The position numbers and the translations under genes were made by a program. This document shows, piece after piece, positions 23,558-33,578 of a stretch of 64,000 nt of DNA. The notes below the pieces were generated by a model, which saw only the letters and a list, made by a program, of their open reading frames with translations, ran no database searches and was not told the DNA's origin. Numbering within the stretch: the stretch's first letter is position 1; the number at the start of each line of letters is the position of its first letter. Source of the stretch: JASFHF01 sp050123375 (GTDB taxonomy: Bacteria; Pseudomonadota; Gammaproteobacteria; UBA12402); contig JASFHF010000004.1 of assembly GCA_050123375.1 (NCBI GenBank), forward strand, positions 9,524 to 73,523, read 5' to 3'.

Positions 23558-25108
23558 TTACGTAAATTCTACTAAGGACTCTCCTGACATTTCTTTAGGT
23601 TGTGGCAGTCCTAATAAATATAACATGGTCGGGGCGATATCACATAATGCTCCTGCGGTGTTAGTAATTTTTGCGGGGCGTCCAATATAAATAAATGGAA
23701 CTGGGTTGCAAGTATGTGCGGTATGCGGTTGACCAGTTTCAGGGTCAAACATTACTTCAGCATTGCCATGATCTGCGGTAATAATGGTTTCACCGCCAAC
23801 TTTATTTAATGTTGTAACAATTTTTGTTAAACATTTATCTATACATTCAACCGCTTTAATTGCTGCTTTTAATTTGCCGGTATGTCCAACCATATCGCAA
23901 TTAGCAAAATTACAAATAATTGCATCGTATTTTTTACTTTCAATTGCTGCGTTTAGCTTTTCAGTAATTTCTGGCGCGCTCATTTCTGGTTGTAAGTCAT
24001 AAGTAGCAACTTTTGGCGATGGGATTAAAATTCGATCTTCTCCTTCGTAAGGTTTTTCGACGCCACCGCTTAAAAAGAAAGTTACGTGTGCATATTTTTC
24101 GGTTTCAGCAATGCGTAATTGGTGTAAATGATTATTGGCCAGATATTCGCCTAGTGCATTAACTATTTTTTCTGGTGGAAATGCAATTGGCAGATCAAAA
24201 GTTTGATCGTATTCAGTCAGTGTTGCATAACAGCCTAATTTTACGATTTTTTTGCGCTTGAATTCAGTAAAATCAGTTTCGGTAAATGCGCACGTAATTT
24301 CTCGTGCGCGATCAGCACGATAATTCATAAAAATAATAGTGTCGCCATCTTCGATTACAACTGGTTTTTCATTTTTTACATGAATGCTGGTGGGTTTGAT
24401 AAATTCATCGGTTTCGTTGGCTTTATAAGCCATTTTTAAACCATCAATAGCAGTTTCTGCATGATGTGCTGCTTCACCTAAAGTAAATAAATCATAAGCT
24501 TGTTGTACGCGATCCCAACGTTTATCACGATCCATAGCATAATAGCGGCCAACCAGAGAAATAATTTTACCAACTTTAATTTTAGCGAATATATTTTCTA
24601 AATTTGTAATAAATTGTTCAGCGCTTTTTGGCGGAGTGTCTCTGCCATCTAAAAAAGCGTGCATGAATAGTTTTTTTGCACCGCGTTTAGCCGCCAGTTT
24701 CATCATTGCGTGGATATGAGTTTCATGACTGTGAACTCCTCCATTTGAAAGTAAGCCAAATACATGCACGGCTTTATCTTGAGTTACAGCTTGATCGACT
24801 GCTTTGATTAGTACCGGGTTTTCGTAGAAAGAGCCATCATCAATAGCATTAGTGATACGGCTTAAGTCTTGATAAACAATTCTGCCGGCGCCTAAATTTA
24901 GGTGGCCAACTTCAGAGTTTCCCATTTGACCTTTGGGCAGGCCTACATTGCAGCTTGATGCAGCAATTAAAGTATGTGGGTATTTTTGCCATAACTTGTT
25001 AAATGTGGGTATGTTTGCCTGGGCTATAGCATTAGAATCCGGTTGGGGGTTATAGCCCCAGCCATCTAAAATTATTAATAGAATGGGTCGGTGTGGTGTG
25101 TTGGTCAT
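23558..25108 (-). CDS. gpmI: 2,3-bisphosphoglycerate-independent phosphoglycerate mutase
   Basis: About 516 aa, the usual length. It interconverts 3- and 2-phosphoglycerate in glycolysis with two Mn ions. Seen are ILLIILDGWGYN at the N-terminus, the active-site Ser in QMGNSEVGHLN, DGRDTPP, and the metal-binding TADHGNAE and HTAHTCNPVP blocks near the end. The start at 25108 is chosen because AAAGGAG lies 10 bp before it; a longer frame to 25159 has no ribosome site. Confidence 0.95.
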   Translation of the reverse strand: MTNTPHRPILLIILDGWGYNPQPDSNAIAQANIPTFNKLWQKYPHTLIAASSCNVGLPKGQMGNSEVGHLNLGAGRIVYQDLSRITNAIDDGSFYENPVLIKAVDQAVTQDKAVHVFGLLSNGGVHSHETHIHAMMKLAAKRGAKKLFMHAFLDGRDTPPKSAEQFITNLENIFAKIKVGKIISLVGRYYAMDRDKRWDRVQQAYDLFTLGEAAHHAETAIDGLKMAYKANETDEFIKPTSIHVKNEKPVVIEDGDTIIFMNYRADRAREITCAFTETDFTEFKRKKIVKLGCYATLTEYDQTFDLPIAFPPEKIVNALGEYLANNHLHQLRIAETEKYAHVTFFLSGGVEKPYEGEDRILIPSPKVATYDLQPEMSAPEITEKLNAAIESKKYDAIICNFANCDMVGHTGKLKAAIKAVECIDKCLTKIVTTLNKVGGETIITADHGNAEVMFDPETGQPHTAHTCNPVPFIYIGRPAKITNTAGALCDIAPTMLYLLGLPQPKEMSGESLVEFT

Positions 25109-25247
25109 ATTTTTTATCTCCTTTCTTTTAAAATTATACATGTAAAACTTTCCTTGCAAAATAAGTTTTTTCTGGCAGAATGGTGCGCCCTTTTAGTGCT
25201 GATTCTTTAAGATATGCTATTCTTAGATTTAATTTACGAGGTTTGTA

Positions 25248-26615
25248 ATGGCGGTTAAGGCATCTTCACAATCATTTGGTAATGATGTAAGACAATCAGT
25301 GCGTTTGTCGTTGCCGCTTATTGTTGCAAATTTGGTGCAGGCGTCCAGCGGATTTTTGGGTACGCTGATGATCGCCCATCTTGGACGCGACAATTTAGCT
25401 GCTATGGCTTTGGGTGTTTCGGTGTATTTTAGTTTGGTGGTATTTTTATTTGGATTGTTATCATCAATTGGTGTCATGGTGGCACAGAATTATGGCGCTA
25501 AGAATCAAGCTGGAATGGAATCTTCTTTTTCGCAGGGTTTTATTTTAGCTTTAGTCAGTTGTGTGCCGATGATATTGATTTTGTGGTTTGCGCCAATTAT
25601 TTTTAGCTGGAGCGGTGAACCATATCATATTTCGCAAATTGCAACTAGCTATTTGCATGCTATGGTTTTGTGCGTAGTGCCGGTAGCCATGTTAGTTTCT
25701 ATGGAACAGTTTTTGCTTGGGATGTCACGGACTGGTGTGGTTTTATGGGTTAGTTTGGCCGAAGTTCCGTTTGAAATTTTATTCAGTTATGCGTTTATTT
25801 TCGGGCGTTTTGGTTTGCCAAAATGTGGTATAGCGGGGCTTGGTTATGGCTTTGCATTAGTGTTTTTGCTGACGGCTTTAGGTCTTGCTATTTTTTTATG
25901 TCGCTCTAAATTATATCGGCGATATAAATTATTTTCAGGGGTAATTTACTTTAAAGCAGAATATTTTTTTGAATTGTTACGTGTTGGTTGGCCGGTTGGT
26001 TGTATGCAGGTAATTGAAGTGGTGCTGTTGTCGATATTGGCTTTTATGATGGGTAGGGTAAATAGCGATGCGCTTGCTGCAAATAGAATTGCGCGGCAGT
26101 TTTTATTAATGGGTATGATGTTTGTATTTGCGGTTTCGCAGGTTGCTACGGTACAGGTTGGTCAGGCTGTTGGCCGAAAAGATAAGTTAGGAATCAATCG
26201 CGCGATTTTAGCTAATTTGGTTTTTGGTTGTAGTGTAACGTTTGCAATTTCGGTTTGTTATATTTTGTTTGCGCGGGATTTTATTGGTTTGGATGTTAGT
26301 ATAAATAATCCGCGTTTTGCAGCGTTGACGCATTATGCTACAGTTTTTTTGGCGTTTGCTGCTGTGTCACAAGTTTTTGATACATTGCGTTTTATTGCGA
26401 TTGGCGCGTTGCGTGGTTTGAAAGATACTCGTATTCCAATGTATATTAGCATTATTACTTTTTGGTTTGTTGCGTTGCCGCTTTCGTGGGTTTTATGTTT
26501 CCCTTTAGGTTTTGATGGCAATGGTTTGTGGATTGGTTTGTTGGTTGGTGTTTTAATTGGTGCGGTTATTTTGTTGGTTCGCAATTATAAATTAGCGCGG
26601 CAGGTTAAATTTTAA
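25248..26615 (+). CDS. MATE-family multidrug efflux transporter
   Basis: 455 aa with about 12 membrane segments. LSLPLIVANLVQASSGFLGTLMIAHLG and the mid-protein repeat (RVGWPVGCMQVIEVVLLSILAFMMG) match the NorM branch of MATE exporters, which use Na+ or H+ gradients to expel cationic compounds. It diverges from gpmI and its 3' end overlaps ftsW by 4 bp tail-to-tail. Substrate unknown. Confidence 0.9.
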   Translation: MAVKASSQSFGNDVRQSVRLSLPLIVANLVQASSGFLGTLMIAHLGRDNLAAMALGVSVYFSLVVFLFGLLSSIGVMVAQNYGAKNQAGMESSFSQGFILALVSCVPMILILWFAPIIFSWSGEPYHISQIATSYLHAMVLCVVPVAMLVSMEQFLLGMSRTGVVLWVSLAEVPFEILFSYAFIFGRFGLPKCGIAGLGYGFALVFLLTALGLAIFLCRSKLYRRYKLFSGVIYFKAEYFFELLRVGWPVGCMQVIEVVLLSILAFMMGRVNSDALAANRIARQFLLMGMMFVFAVSQVATVQVGQAVGRKDKLGINRAILANLVFGCSVTFAISVCYILFARDFIGLDVSINNPRFAALTHYATVFLAFAAVSQVFDTLRFIAIGALRGLKDTRIPMYISIITFWFVALPLSWVLCFPLGFDGNGLWIGLLVGVLIGAVILLVRNYKLARQVKF

Positions 26616-27763
26616 TACAAACTTTTCCGGAACCGTTCACGAAAAACATCTTTTTTTCTGGCTTCATAATCAATGCGCAATAGAATAGCGATTACTATAA
26701 AAGTAACTAACAAACTGCTGCCGCCGTAGCTCATTAATGGCAGGGTTAAGCCTTTGGTTGGTAATAGACCGGAATTGACTCCCATATTTACAATTGCTTG
26801 TGTTCCTATCCAGATGGCAAATCCATAAGCCATATATCCTTCTGCATGCATGCCGGCTAGTTGGGCGCGTCGCCCGATCATGAGAATGCGTATAACCATT
26901 AGCGTATATAATGCGATTACAATTAGAATGCCAATCAAACCTAATTCTTCGGCCAATACAGCAAATAAAAAATCTGTATGTGCTTCGGGTAAGTAAAATA
27001 ATTTTTGAATGCTGCTGCCTAGGCCTGCACCAAAAATTCCGCCGCGTCCAAAAGCGATTAGCGATTGGGTTAATTGGTAACCGCTATTGAATTGGTGTGC
27101 CCATGGGTTTAGGAATGCAGTTAAGCGTGCCATTCTATATGGAGATGAAATTGCTAGTATGCTGACAGCAATCGCAGCAAGTAATAATAATCCTACAAAT
27201 TGCCACCAGCGTACTCCGCTTAAATATAACATGCTCATCGTGGTTATGGTAATTACTACAGCAGTACCAAAATTTGGTTCTTTTAATAGTAGAATAGAAA
27301 TAATTCCAAGAATTATCATTGGTTTTAAAAATTCGGCCGGTTTGGTGCAGATTTCGTGATTGCGTCTGGTTAGATAGCTCGCTAAATAAATTACAAATGC
27401 TAATTTAATAAATTCGGATACTTGTAATCTTATTGGACCTGCGCCAACCCATCGCATACTGCCGTTTACTTGATGGCCGATGCCTGGAATTAGTACGGCG
27501 ATTAATAATATTAATCCGGTTAGCAGCATAAGTTTGCTAATTTTGTGCCAGAATTTTATGTTGATGCGCATAATAATTAACAAAAATAGAATACCTAAAA
27601 AAATATGTGCGCTTTGGTTATAAAAGAAGTGAAAAGGTTGATGGTAGAGGCGTTCTGAGATGGACGTAGAAGCAGAAGTAATCATTACCAGGCCGATAAT
27701 CAATAATGCAGCTACAGTGAAGACAAAATATTTGTCGTACATGTTTGTTGTTAGTTTGTTCAT
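26612..27763 (-). CDS. ftsW: Peptidoglycan glycosyltransferase FtsW
   Basis: 383 aa, ten predicted membrane segments. SEDS-family signatures include NGSMRWVGAGPIRLQVSEF, FLFAVLAEELGLIG, and LPLMSYGGSSLLV near the end. FtsW polymerises lipid II at the septum with FtsI. It is last in this dcw segment; murG, which normally follows, is absent. A palindromic repeat separates it from murD. Confidence 0.95.
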   Translation of the reverse strand: MNKLTTNMYDKYFVFTVAALLIIGLVMITSASTSISERLYHQPFHFFYNQSAHIFLGILFLLIIMRINIKFWHKISKLMLLTGLILLIAVLIPGIGHQVNGSMRWVGAGPIRLQVSEFIKLAFVIYLASYLTRRNHEICTKPAEFLKPMIILGIISILLLKEPNFGTAVVITITTMSMLYLSGVRWWQFVGLLLLAAIAVSILAISSPYRMARLTAFLNPWAHQFNSGYQLTQSLIAFGRGGIFGAGLGSSIQKLFYLPEAHTDFLFAVLAEELGLIGILIVIALYTLMVIRILMIGRRAQLAGMHAEGYMAYGFAIWIGTQAIVNMGVNSGLLPTKGLTLPLMSYGGSSLLVTFIVIAILLRIDYEARKKDVFRERFRKSLY

Positions 27764-27772
27764 ATCATCTCA

Positions 27773-27841
27773 GGGGGTCGGGTCTTTACTCATTACAAAG
27801 CAACAAACAAGGCACTTGTAATGAGTAAAGACACCGACCCG
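27773..27841. repeat. Palindromic repeat C, between murD and ftsW
   Basis: Left arm GGGTCGGGTCTTTACTCATT and right arm AATGAGTAAAGACACCGACCC pair with one small bulge. The loop shares AAGCAACAAACAAGGCAC with repeat B. It lies inside the dcw transcription unit. Confidence 0.93.
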
Positions 27842-27849
27842 ATTTGTTT

Positions 27850-29169
27850 TCACAATTCCTTCACGATTTTAATAAATTCATTTCCTCTGTGTTGGTAATC
27901 GTTGAACATGTCAAAACTAGCGCAAGCTGGTGATAGTAATATGATATCGTTTGGCATAGCTGCATCATATGCAAGTTGTACTGCTTGTTGCAAATCATCG
28001 GCTATTTTAGTAGTGCAGCTGTTTTGCAAGGTTTTTTTAAGAACGTCTGCTGCTTTACCAATTAAAATAGCTTGACGTATGTATTTTTTAGCTGCAGATT
28101 GTAGTGGAGTAAAATCAGCATTTTTGCCTAAGCCTCCGGCGATTAAAATTATTTTGCCGGAAATATTTTGACCCAAGCCTGAAAGTGCAGCCAAAGTTGC
28201 GCCGACATTAGTTCCTTTTGAATCGTTATACCATGCTGCATTATTAATAGTTCGTACTAGTTGACAACGATGTGGCAGGCCAGGAAATTCTTGTAGTGCT
28301 TTTAACATTAATTTTTGATCAAAGCCTGCTGCGTCACCAATTGCTAGCGCAGCTAAAGCATTTTCTAAGTTATGTTGGCCGATTAGTTTTAATTTTTTTG
28401 TGTTTAACAAAAGTTGTTTGCCTTTAGCTAAATATTTTTCGTTATCGTGTTTAATAATTCCATATTGATTTTTTTCAGGCGCATCTAAACCAAAACTTAT
28501 TATGGAATTTAGTTTTAAATTTTTCGTAGATTTTTCTGCGCGGTTTATCACTGCAATTTCACAGTTTTGGTAAATTTTTATTTTTGCAGCGGTGTATTCT
28601 TGCAGGTTGTGGTAACGATCCATGTGGTCTTCACAGACGTTTAATACAGCAGCAACTTTGGCGCGTAATGAAAATGCGGTTTCCAGTTGAAAGCTTGATA
28701 ATTCTAAAACGTATAAATCAGCCGCAGGTAAATCTAAAGCTGGTGTGCCGATATTTCCGCCAACCTGGACGTTAATTTTAGCATAACGCGCCATTTCGCC
28801 TACAAGAGTTGTTACCGTGCTTTTGGCATTTGAGCCGGTAATTGCGATAATTGGGGTTTGTGTTGATTGTGCAAATAATTCAATATCGCCTACATAAGGA
28901 ATACCATTTTTAATCGCATTTGCAATTACAGGTTCTTTTAAGGAAACACCAGGACTTACTATTAATAAATCAGCATTGTTAATAAATTTTGCGGAAATTT
29001 CGCCGAATGCGGTTGGAATGTTTTGCTTTATTTGATCTGCGCCGGGCGGGTTGATGCGTGAATCTGTTATGCTTATTGGCCATCCTTGCCGTTTGCAGAA
29101 GTTAACGCAAGATAATCCGGTTTTGCCCAGTCCAACAATAACAACATTATGGAATTTTTTTTTAATCAT
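27850..29169 (-). CDS. murD: UDP-N-acetylmuramoyl-L-alanine-D-glutamate ligase
   Basis: About 439 aa. It adds D-Glu to UDP-MurNAc-L-Ala in the cytoplasm. The N-terminal VVIVGLGKTGLSCVNF nucleotide-binding motif, the ATP loop ITGSNAKSTVTTLV, CEDHMDRYHNL and NDSKGTNVGAT are clear. Note ITGSNAKST where most MurD have ITGTNGKST. The start at 29169 overlaps the mraY stop (TGATG); a longer frame to 29256 lies within mraY and is rejected. Confidence 0.95.
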   Translation of the reverse strand: MIKKKFHNVVIVGLGKTGLSCVNFCKRQGWPISITDSRINPPGADQIKQNIPTAFGEISAKFINNADLLIVSPGVSLKEPVIANAIKNGIPYVGDIELFAQSTQTPIIAITGSNAKSTVTTLVGEMARYAKINVQVGGNIGTPALDLPAADLYVLELSSFQLETAFSLRAKVAAVLNVCEDHMDRYHNLQEYTAAKIKIYQNCEIAVINRAEKSTKNLKLNSIISFGLDAPEKNQYGIIKHDNEKYLAKGKQLLLNTKKLKLIGQHNLENALAALAIGDAAGFDQKLMLKALQEFPGLPHRCQLVRTINNAAWYNDSKGTNVGATLAALSGLGQNISGKIILIAGGLGKNADFTPLQSAAKKYIRQAILIGKAADVLKKTLQNSCTTKIADDLQQAVQLAYDAAMPNDIILLSPACASFDMFNDYQHRGNEFIKIVKEL

Positions 29170-30251
29170 CAGCGTAATTTCAGAGTTGCCAGACCACATA
29201 ATACCAGAATAAAGGTGATAATCCAAAAGCGAACGATAACGCGAGGTTCGGGCCATCCTTTTAATTCAAAATGGTGGTGAAGAGGTGCCATTTTGAATAA
29301 CCGTTTGCCGGTTAATTGAAATGAGATAACTTGAATAATTACCGAAATGGTTTCAACCACAAAGACTCCGCCCATAAGAAATAGGACTAATTCTTGGCGC
29401 ACGATTATGGCTATAGTTCCTAAAGCTGCTCCCAGACCTAAAGCGCCGACATCTCCCATAAATACTTGAGCTGGATAGGTGTTAAACCACAGAAATCCTA
29501 AACCTGCACCAGCGATAGCAGCACAAACAATTACTACTTCTCCAGCTCCGGGAATGTGAGGTATCATTAAATATCTTGCAAAGTAAATATTGTCAGCAAC
29601 ATAAGCAAAAATACCTAGCGCCCCGCCAACCATGACGGTAGGTAGAATTGCCAAACCATCTAATCCGTCGGTAAGGTTTACAGCATTGCTGGCGCCAACT
29701 ATAACTAGATAAGCAAATGGAATGTAGAACCAATGCAGGTGAATGGAACCATTTTTGAAAAAAGGTATAACTAATTGGGTTTCGGTAGGTGATGCTGCAG
29801 TTATGTATAGGTAAATAGCTATAGCTAATGCAAGTATGGATTGCCAAAAAAATTTCCAGCGGGCTTTCATCCCGGCGCTGTTTTTAAAAACCAATTTGCG
29901 GTAATCATCTATAAAGCCGATAGCGCCAAAGCCTAAAGTAGCAAATAAAATTAGCCAAATATAACGGTTAGATAAATCTCCCCATAATAATGTTGCAATA
30001 GCAATGCTGATTAGAATCATAGTGCCGCCCATAGTGGGGGTTTCGGCTTTAGTGAAATGTGATCGCGGTCCAACTTTACGGATTATTTGTTTGATACTTT
30101 TAAATCTTAAGCGGCGGATGAAAAATGGTCCCAGAATAAATGAAACTATTAAAGCGGTTATGGTGGTTAAAATTGCACGAAAGGTTAAGTAAGAAAATAC
30201 ATTAAATGCGTGATAATATTGTTTTAAGAATTCAGCAAGCCAGAGCAACAT
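29169..30251 (-). CDS. mraY: Phospho-N-acetylmuramoyl-pentapeptide transferase
   Basis: 360 aa, ten membrane segments. It transfers phospho-MurNAc-pentapeptide to undecaprenyl phosphate, giving lipid I. The motifs PTMGG, GFIDDYRKL, NAVNLTDGLDGLA (catalytic Asp), FMGDVGALGLGAALG and MAPLHHHFELKGWPE are all present. It is followed by murD with a 1-bp overlap. murE lies upstream past a palindromic repeat, with no murF between. Confidence 0.96.
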   Translation of the reverse strand: MLLWLAEFLKQYYHAFNVFSYLTFRAILTTITALIVSFILGPFFIRRLRFKSIKQIIRKVGPRSHFTKAETPTMGGTMILISIAIATLLWGDLSNRYIWLILFATLGFGAIGFIDDYRKLVFKNSAGMKARWKFFWQSILALAIAIYLYITAASPTETQLVIPFFKNGSIHLHWFYIPFAYLVIVGASNAVNLTDGLDGLAILPTVMVGGALGIFAYVADNIYFARYLMIPHIPGAGEVVIVCAAIAGAGLGFLWFNTYPAQVFMGDVGALGLGAALGTIAIIVRQELVLFLMGGVFVVETISVIIQVISFQLTGKRLFKMAPLHHHFELKGWPEPRVIVRFWIITFILVLCGLATLKLR

Positions 30252-30269
30252 GTTTTAAAGCCTTTTGTT

Positions 30270-30337
30270 GGGGACGGAGCTTTACTCATTACAAAGCAAC
30301 AAGCAGGGCACTTGTAATGAGTAAAGCTCGCGTCCCC
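30270..30337. repeat. Palindromic repeat D, between murE and mraY
   Basis: Arms run from GGGGACGGAGCTTTACTCAT to ATGAGTAAAGCTCGCGTCCCC around a loop with AGCAACAAGCAGGGCA. It occupies the place where murF stands in other dcw clusters. Confidence 0.93.
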
Positions 30338-30357
30338 TATAAATACATCATACAACA

Positions 30358-31845
30358 TTATTTTCCTTCCGCGAACAAGTTTTTAACTATTTCAATATCG
30401 CTAAAGGGTAATTTCTTGTTGCCAATAATTTGATATGGTTCGTGTCCTTTACCAGCTAATAAGACTATATCTTTGGGGGTTGCTTGCTTAATAGTGTAAG
30501 CGATTGCTTTTATCCGGTCTAATTCGATTATAACTTTATCTGGATGATTAATGCCCTCTAAAATATCGTTGACAATTTGCTGAGGATCTTCAAATCGTAC
30601 ATTGTCATTAGTGATGATTACATGATCGGCTAGTTTTTCAGCAATTTTTGCCATTTTTGGGCGCTTTTTGTGGTCACGATCTCCTCCGCAGCCAAACATA
30701 CAAAATAATTTACCATGGCAATGTTCGCGTAAAGTCTGTAAAGCTTGTTTTAAAGCGTCTGGAGTGTGAGAAAAATCTACTACAACCAAAGGTTTATTTT
30801 TACCAACAATGGTTTGCATGCGGCCTGGAACAGGTTGTAGTTCAGGGATGATGGATAAGATGTCGCTTAATTTATATCCCATTATGCATAAATTGGTGAT
30901 GATTGCTAGTAAATTGGAGAGATTAAAGCGGCCTACCAACCGGCTGATTAATTTGCCATGTCCCCATGGAGATAGAATTTCGGCGTTGATACCGTTGGAT
31001 TGAGCTTGTATGTTATTAGCTGCAATTATGTTTGCGTTATCGAATTTATTTGAATTTAATGTATAACCATATACTGCAAAATTACTTTTGAATTGTTCAA
31101 ACCATTTTAAGCCAATAGGATCATCAAGATTAAATATTCCATTTTGTATTGAGTTTCTAGTGAATAATCGTCGTTTTGCGGCTGCGTATTTATTTACAGT
31201 TTTGTGATAATCTAAATGATCGTGAGTTAAATTGGTAAAGGTGCCAAATTTAATATCCATACCGGCAAATCGATTTTGATCTAGCGCATGTGATGATGTT
31301 TCCATGACTACAGTATGAATATTTTGTTGCCTAAAATCAGCTAAAATGCGTTGCAGCATGATCGGGTTAGGTGAAGTATAGTTTGATGGGGTTAGTGATT
31401 CTGGATTGCCGTAACCCAGAGTGCCAATTAAGCCGGCATGAGTGCCAAGTTTTTGTAAAGCAGAAGTTAATAAATAGCTGATTGAGGTTTTACCGTTAGT
31501 TCCAGTAACACCAATAGATAACATATTTTTTGATGGATTATCATAAAAAGTTGCAGCAATTTGTCCGATTTTTTCGGTTAAATTCGGCAGAGCAATAATT
31601 GGAATATTATTTTTATACGTTAGAATTGATGGTAATTTATTAGTATCGCATAAAATCACAGCAGCGCCATTTGTAATTGCTTGGTCAATAAATTGTTTGC
31701 TATCAATAGAACTGCCTTGATATGCAAAAAACAAATAATCTGGTTTTACTTCACGGCTATCTAAGGTTAGCCCGCTGATATTAATATCAGGAGTTGTGTC
31801 TAGATTGATAATGTTTTGTAGTAGTTGCTGTAAGTTTTTTGTCAT
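30358..31845 (-). CDS. murE: UDP-N-acetylmuramoyl-L-alanyl-D-glutamate-2,6-diaminopimelate ligase
   Basis: 495 aa. It adds meso-diaminopimelate to the peptide stem. ATP loop GVTGTNGKTSISYLL, the carbamylated-Lys region (YAAAKRRLF), and GGDRDHKKRPKMA are visible; the NDNVRFEDP segment corresponds to the DNPR selectivity motif with Val in place of Pro. It belongs to the dcw cluster, but ftsI is now 1.8 kb upstream because of the inserted hipAB pair. Confidence 0.95.
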   Translation of the reverse strand: MTKNLQQLLQNIINLDTTPDINISGLTLDSREVKPDYLFFAYQGSSIDSKQFIDQAITNGAAVILCDTNKLPSILTYKNNIPIIALPNLTEKIGQIAATFYDNPSKNMLSIGVTGTNGKTSISYLLTSALQKLGTHAGLIGTLGYGNPESLTPSNYTSPNPIMLQRILADFRQQNIHTVVMETSSHALDQNRFAGMDIKFGTFTNLTHDHLDYHKTVNKYAAAKRRLFTRNSIQNGIFNLDDPIGLKWFEQFKSNFAVYGYTLNSNKFDNANIIAANNIQAQSNGINAEILSPWGHGKLISRLVGRFNLSNLLAIITNLCIMGYKLSDILSIIPELQPVPGRMQTIVGKNKPLVVVDFSHTPDALKQALQTLREHCHGKLFCMFGCGGDRDHKKRPKMAKIAEKLADHVIITNDNVRFEDPQQIVNDILEGINHPDKVIIELDRIKAIAYTIKQATPKDIVLLAGKGHEPYQIIGNKKLPFSDIEIVKNLFAEGK

Positions 31846-31944
31846 AAGCAGAGGTTCACGTTTTTATTAGTTACAAGGCAATTATTTAATTTTATCATAT
31901 TTTACAAAAAATGTGCGGCAATCCTTATCGCATCTTCCGTAATA

Positions 31945-32415
31945 CTACGCCAAATCTTCTGTTTTTATCAAAATAGAACCATCTGATTCTCTCTGTCCTG
32001 CCAGATATTTGCGGCGAGCCAAATGTTCAATATATTCACGGTTTTTAGTAAAGATGCTTATTAGGCTTTTGTTGTCGTTTTCAAAATGATCTTCTAGTGC
32101 TTCTCGACTGATAGCACAGGAAATAGTTGTATAACGATCTTTTCCTTTAAAAATAACAACCATGCGTCTTGAATCATATTGTTCTTCTGGTGCAGCAAAA
32201 ACAAGCGTGCGTTTATCTACCATGCCTAATGTCTCAAGAATACTTAATACCGTAGATAACATAATATCAGTTTCCCCGCTTTCGAAACGGGAGATCGTAG
32301 GCGTACTAACGCCCGCTAATTTGGCAAGTTGTGTCTGAGTCAGCTTTTGTGCTTTGCGCCGCTGTTTCGCTTCTTCAACAAGACTTGGCCAATTGATGCA
32401 AAACTGCCGTTCCAT
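31945..32415 (-). CDS. HipB-like XRE antitoxin with a DUF1488-like tail
   Basis: 156 aa. Residues about 14-70 are an XRE helix-turn-helix (LTQTQLAKLAGVSTPTISRFESGE). The C-terminal half (VVIFKGKDRYTTISCAISREALEDHF) resembles DUF1488, an unusual addition for HipB. It is encoded downstream of hipA and overlaps its 3' end by 76 bp, the reverse of the E. coli hipBA order. It should neutralise the kinase and bind the operators upstream of hipA. Confidence 0.82.
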   Translation of the reverse strand: MERQFCINWPSLVEEAKQRRKAQKLTQTQLAKLAGVSTPTISRFESGETDIMLSTVLSILETLGMVDKRTLVFAAPEEQYDSRRMVVIFKGKDRYTTISCAISREALEDHFENDNKSLISIFTKNREYIEHLARRKYLAGQRESDGSILIKTEDLA

Positions 32416-33578
32416 CTTTTCTCCATTGTTTCTATTAATTGATCTTTTAATTTATTGCTTCCAATGCTGGATTTTTCCACCCTTGCCAATGCATTTGGTA
32501 GCCGATTTTTTAGTGTTTCTGCAATAGTCAACAACATATCTTCTTTAATACCAAACCCTATACTAAGTTTTAATAAGTGTTTAGCTTCTAGTTTGCCTAG
32601 CGCCAAATTCCGTATGCCGCCAACATCAAGCGCAATTGCTTGGTATTGTTGATAGATGCTGGAACATACTAAGTCATAAGCAGGTGTGAGGCGTAACCCA
32701 TCTTTTGTGTGAAACATGGCAAAATTCTTGAAATGCGCATCTGTATTACCGGTCAGAAAGCAAACTAAGATACGTTTTAATAATCTATATGCTTCCGCTG
32801 GAACACAGCCGGGAGTGTTTGCGATAAATTGCCCCATCTCTTCATAGCCGCCTTCATATTTATCATCCCCGGATGTACGACCAAGGAGTTGATTGAATTC
32901 TTCAAAATGGTATGAGCGTTTACCAGTCGATGATCGGTCAAAGCGCGGAATAATCAAGGCATCTTCCTGGATGGAAGGAAGATGTACCAATTTCATTTCA
33001 ACGACATCATCATTTAGCAATAATGTACGGCAGGCTTTTGTAGTCAGGTATTCTAGCTCCAATAGCTCTGCATGATTACCAGAAGCCAATTTAGCAATAT
33101 GGGTGCTAAGTTCATTTGGACCTACAGGACGGAATATCTTCCCATCTTTAACAACCAGTAGTTTGCGTTGAATACCTGACAAGGAGGCACGACTCGAGAG
33201 CGCAACTAGTGTTGTTTCATCGATGTGGTTAAGTTGATAATGTTCCTGTGGATCTGGATCAATAACTGATACTGTTCCAGCTAAATCAAATCCAAATCCC
33301 AATAGTAAGGCAAACCGGTTGTTGGTGTTTATGCCTAGCGCCCGTGCTTGAGCATCTTGGAGCCAACCTTCAGCAACTAAATTGTCAAAGAAAGGGTGAA
33401 GTCCATTTTCGGAAATGTAAGGTTTGGTACGAAGCGGCAATGTATATGCTATAGCAGGCTGTTTGGCTTCAAGATATGATGCATCATAAGTAAAAACATA
33501 GCGATTACCTGGTTTTTCTTCCAATCTTCCAGCATAGGTATCTTTGTAATAAATATTGCCCCAAAGAGTTTTTGCCAT
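32340..33578 (-). CDS. HipA-family serine/threonine kinase toxin
   Basis: 412 aa. N-terminal HipA_N domain (GRLEEKPGNRYVFTYDASYL, then LPLRTKPY and FFDNLVAEGWL) and kinase domain with SLSGIQRKLLV, TGNTDAHFKNFAM (catalytic Asp/Asn) and LTPAYDLVCS (metal Asp). HipA kinases phosphorylate tRNA synthetases and cause growth arrest. Base composition of the pair looks more GC-rich than the neighbouring dcw genes, suggesting acquisition. The ATG directly abuts an operator-like palindrome. Confidence 0.92.
   Translation of the reverse strand: MAKTLWGNIYYKDTYAGRLEEKPGNRYVFTYDASYLEAKQPAIAYTLPLRTKPYISENGLHPFFDNLVAEGWLQDAQARALGINTNNRFALLLGFGFDLAGTVSVIDPDPQEHYQLNHIDETTLVALSSRASLSGIQRKLLVVKDGKIFRPVGPNELSTHIAKLASGNHAELLELEYLTTKACRTLLLNDDVVEMKLVHLPSIQEDALIIPRFDRSSTGKRSYHFEEFNQLLGRTSGDDKYEGGYEEMGQFIANTPGCVPAEAYRLLKRILVCFLTGNTDAHFKNFAMFHTKDGLRLTPAYDLVCSSIYQQYQAIALDVGGIRNLALGKLEAKHLLKLSIGFGIKEDMLLTIAETLKNRLPNALARVEKSSIGSNKLKDQLIETMEKRWNGSFASIGQVLLKKRNSGAKHKS

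Noticed and set aside
29170..29256. Upstream extension of murD
   Set aside because: It lies within mraY; the TGATG overlap gives the natural start at 29169.
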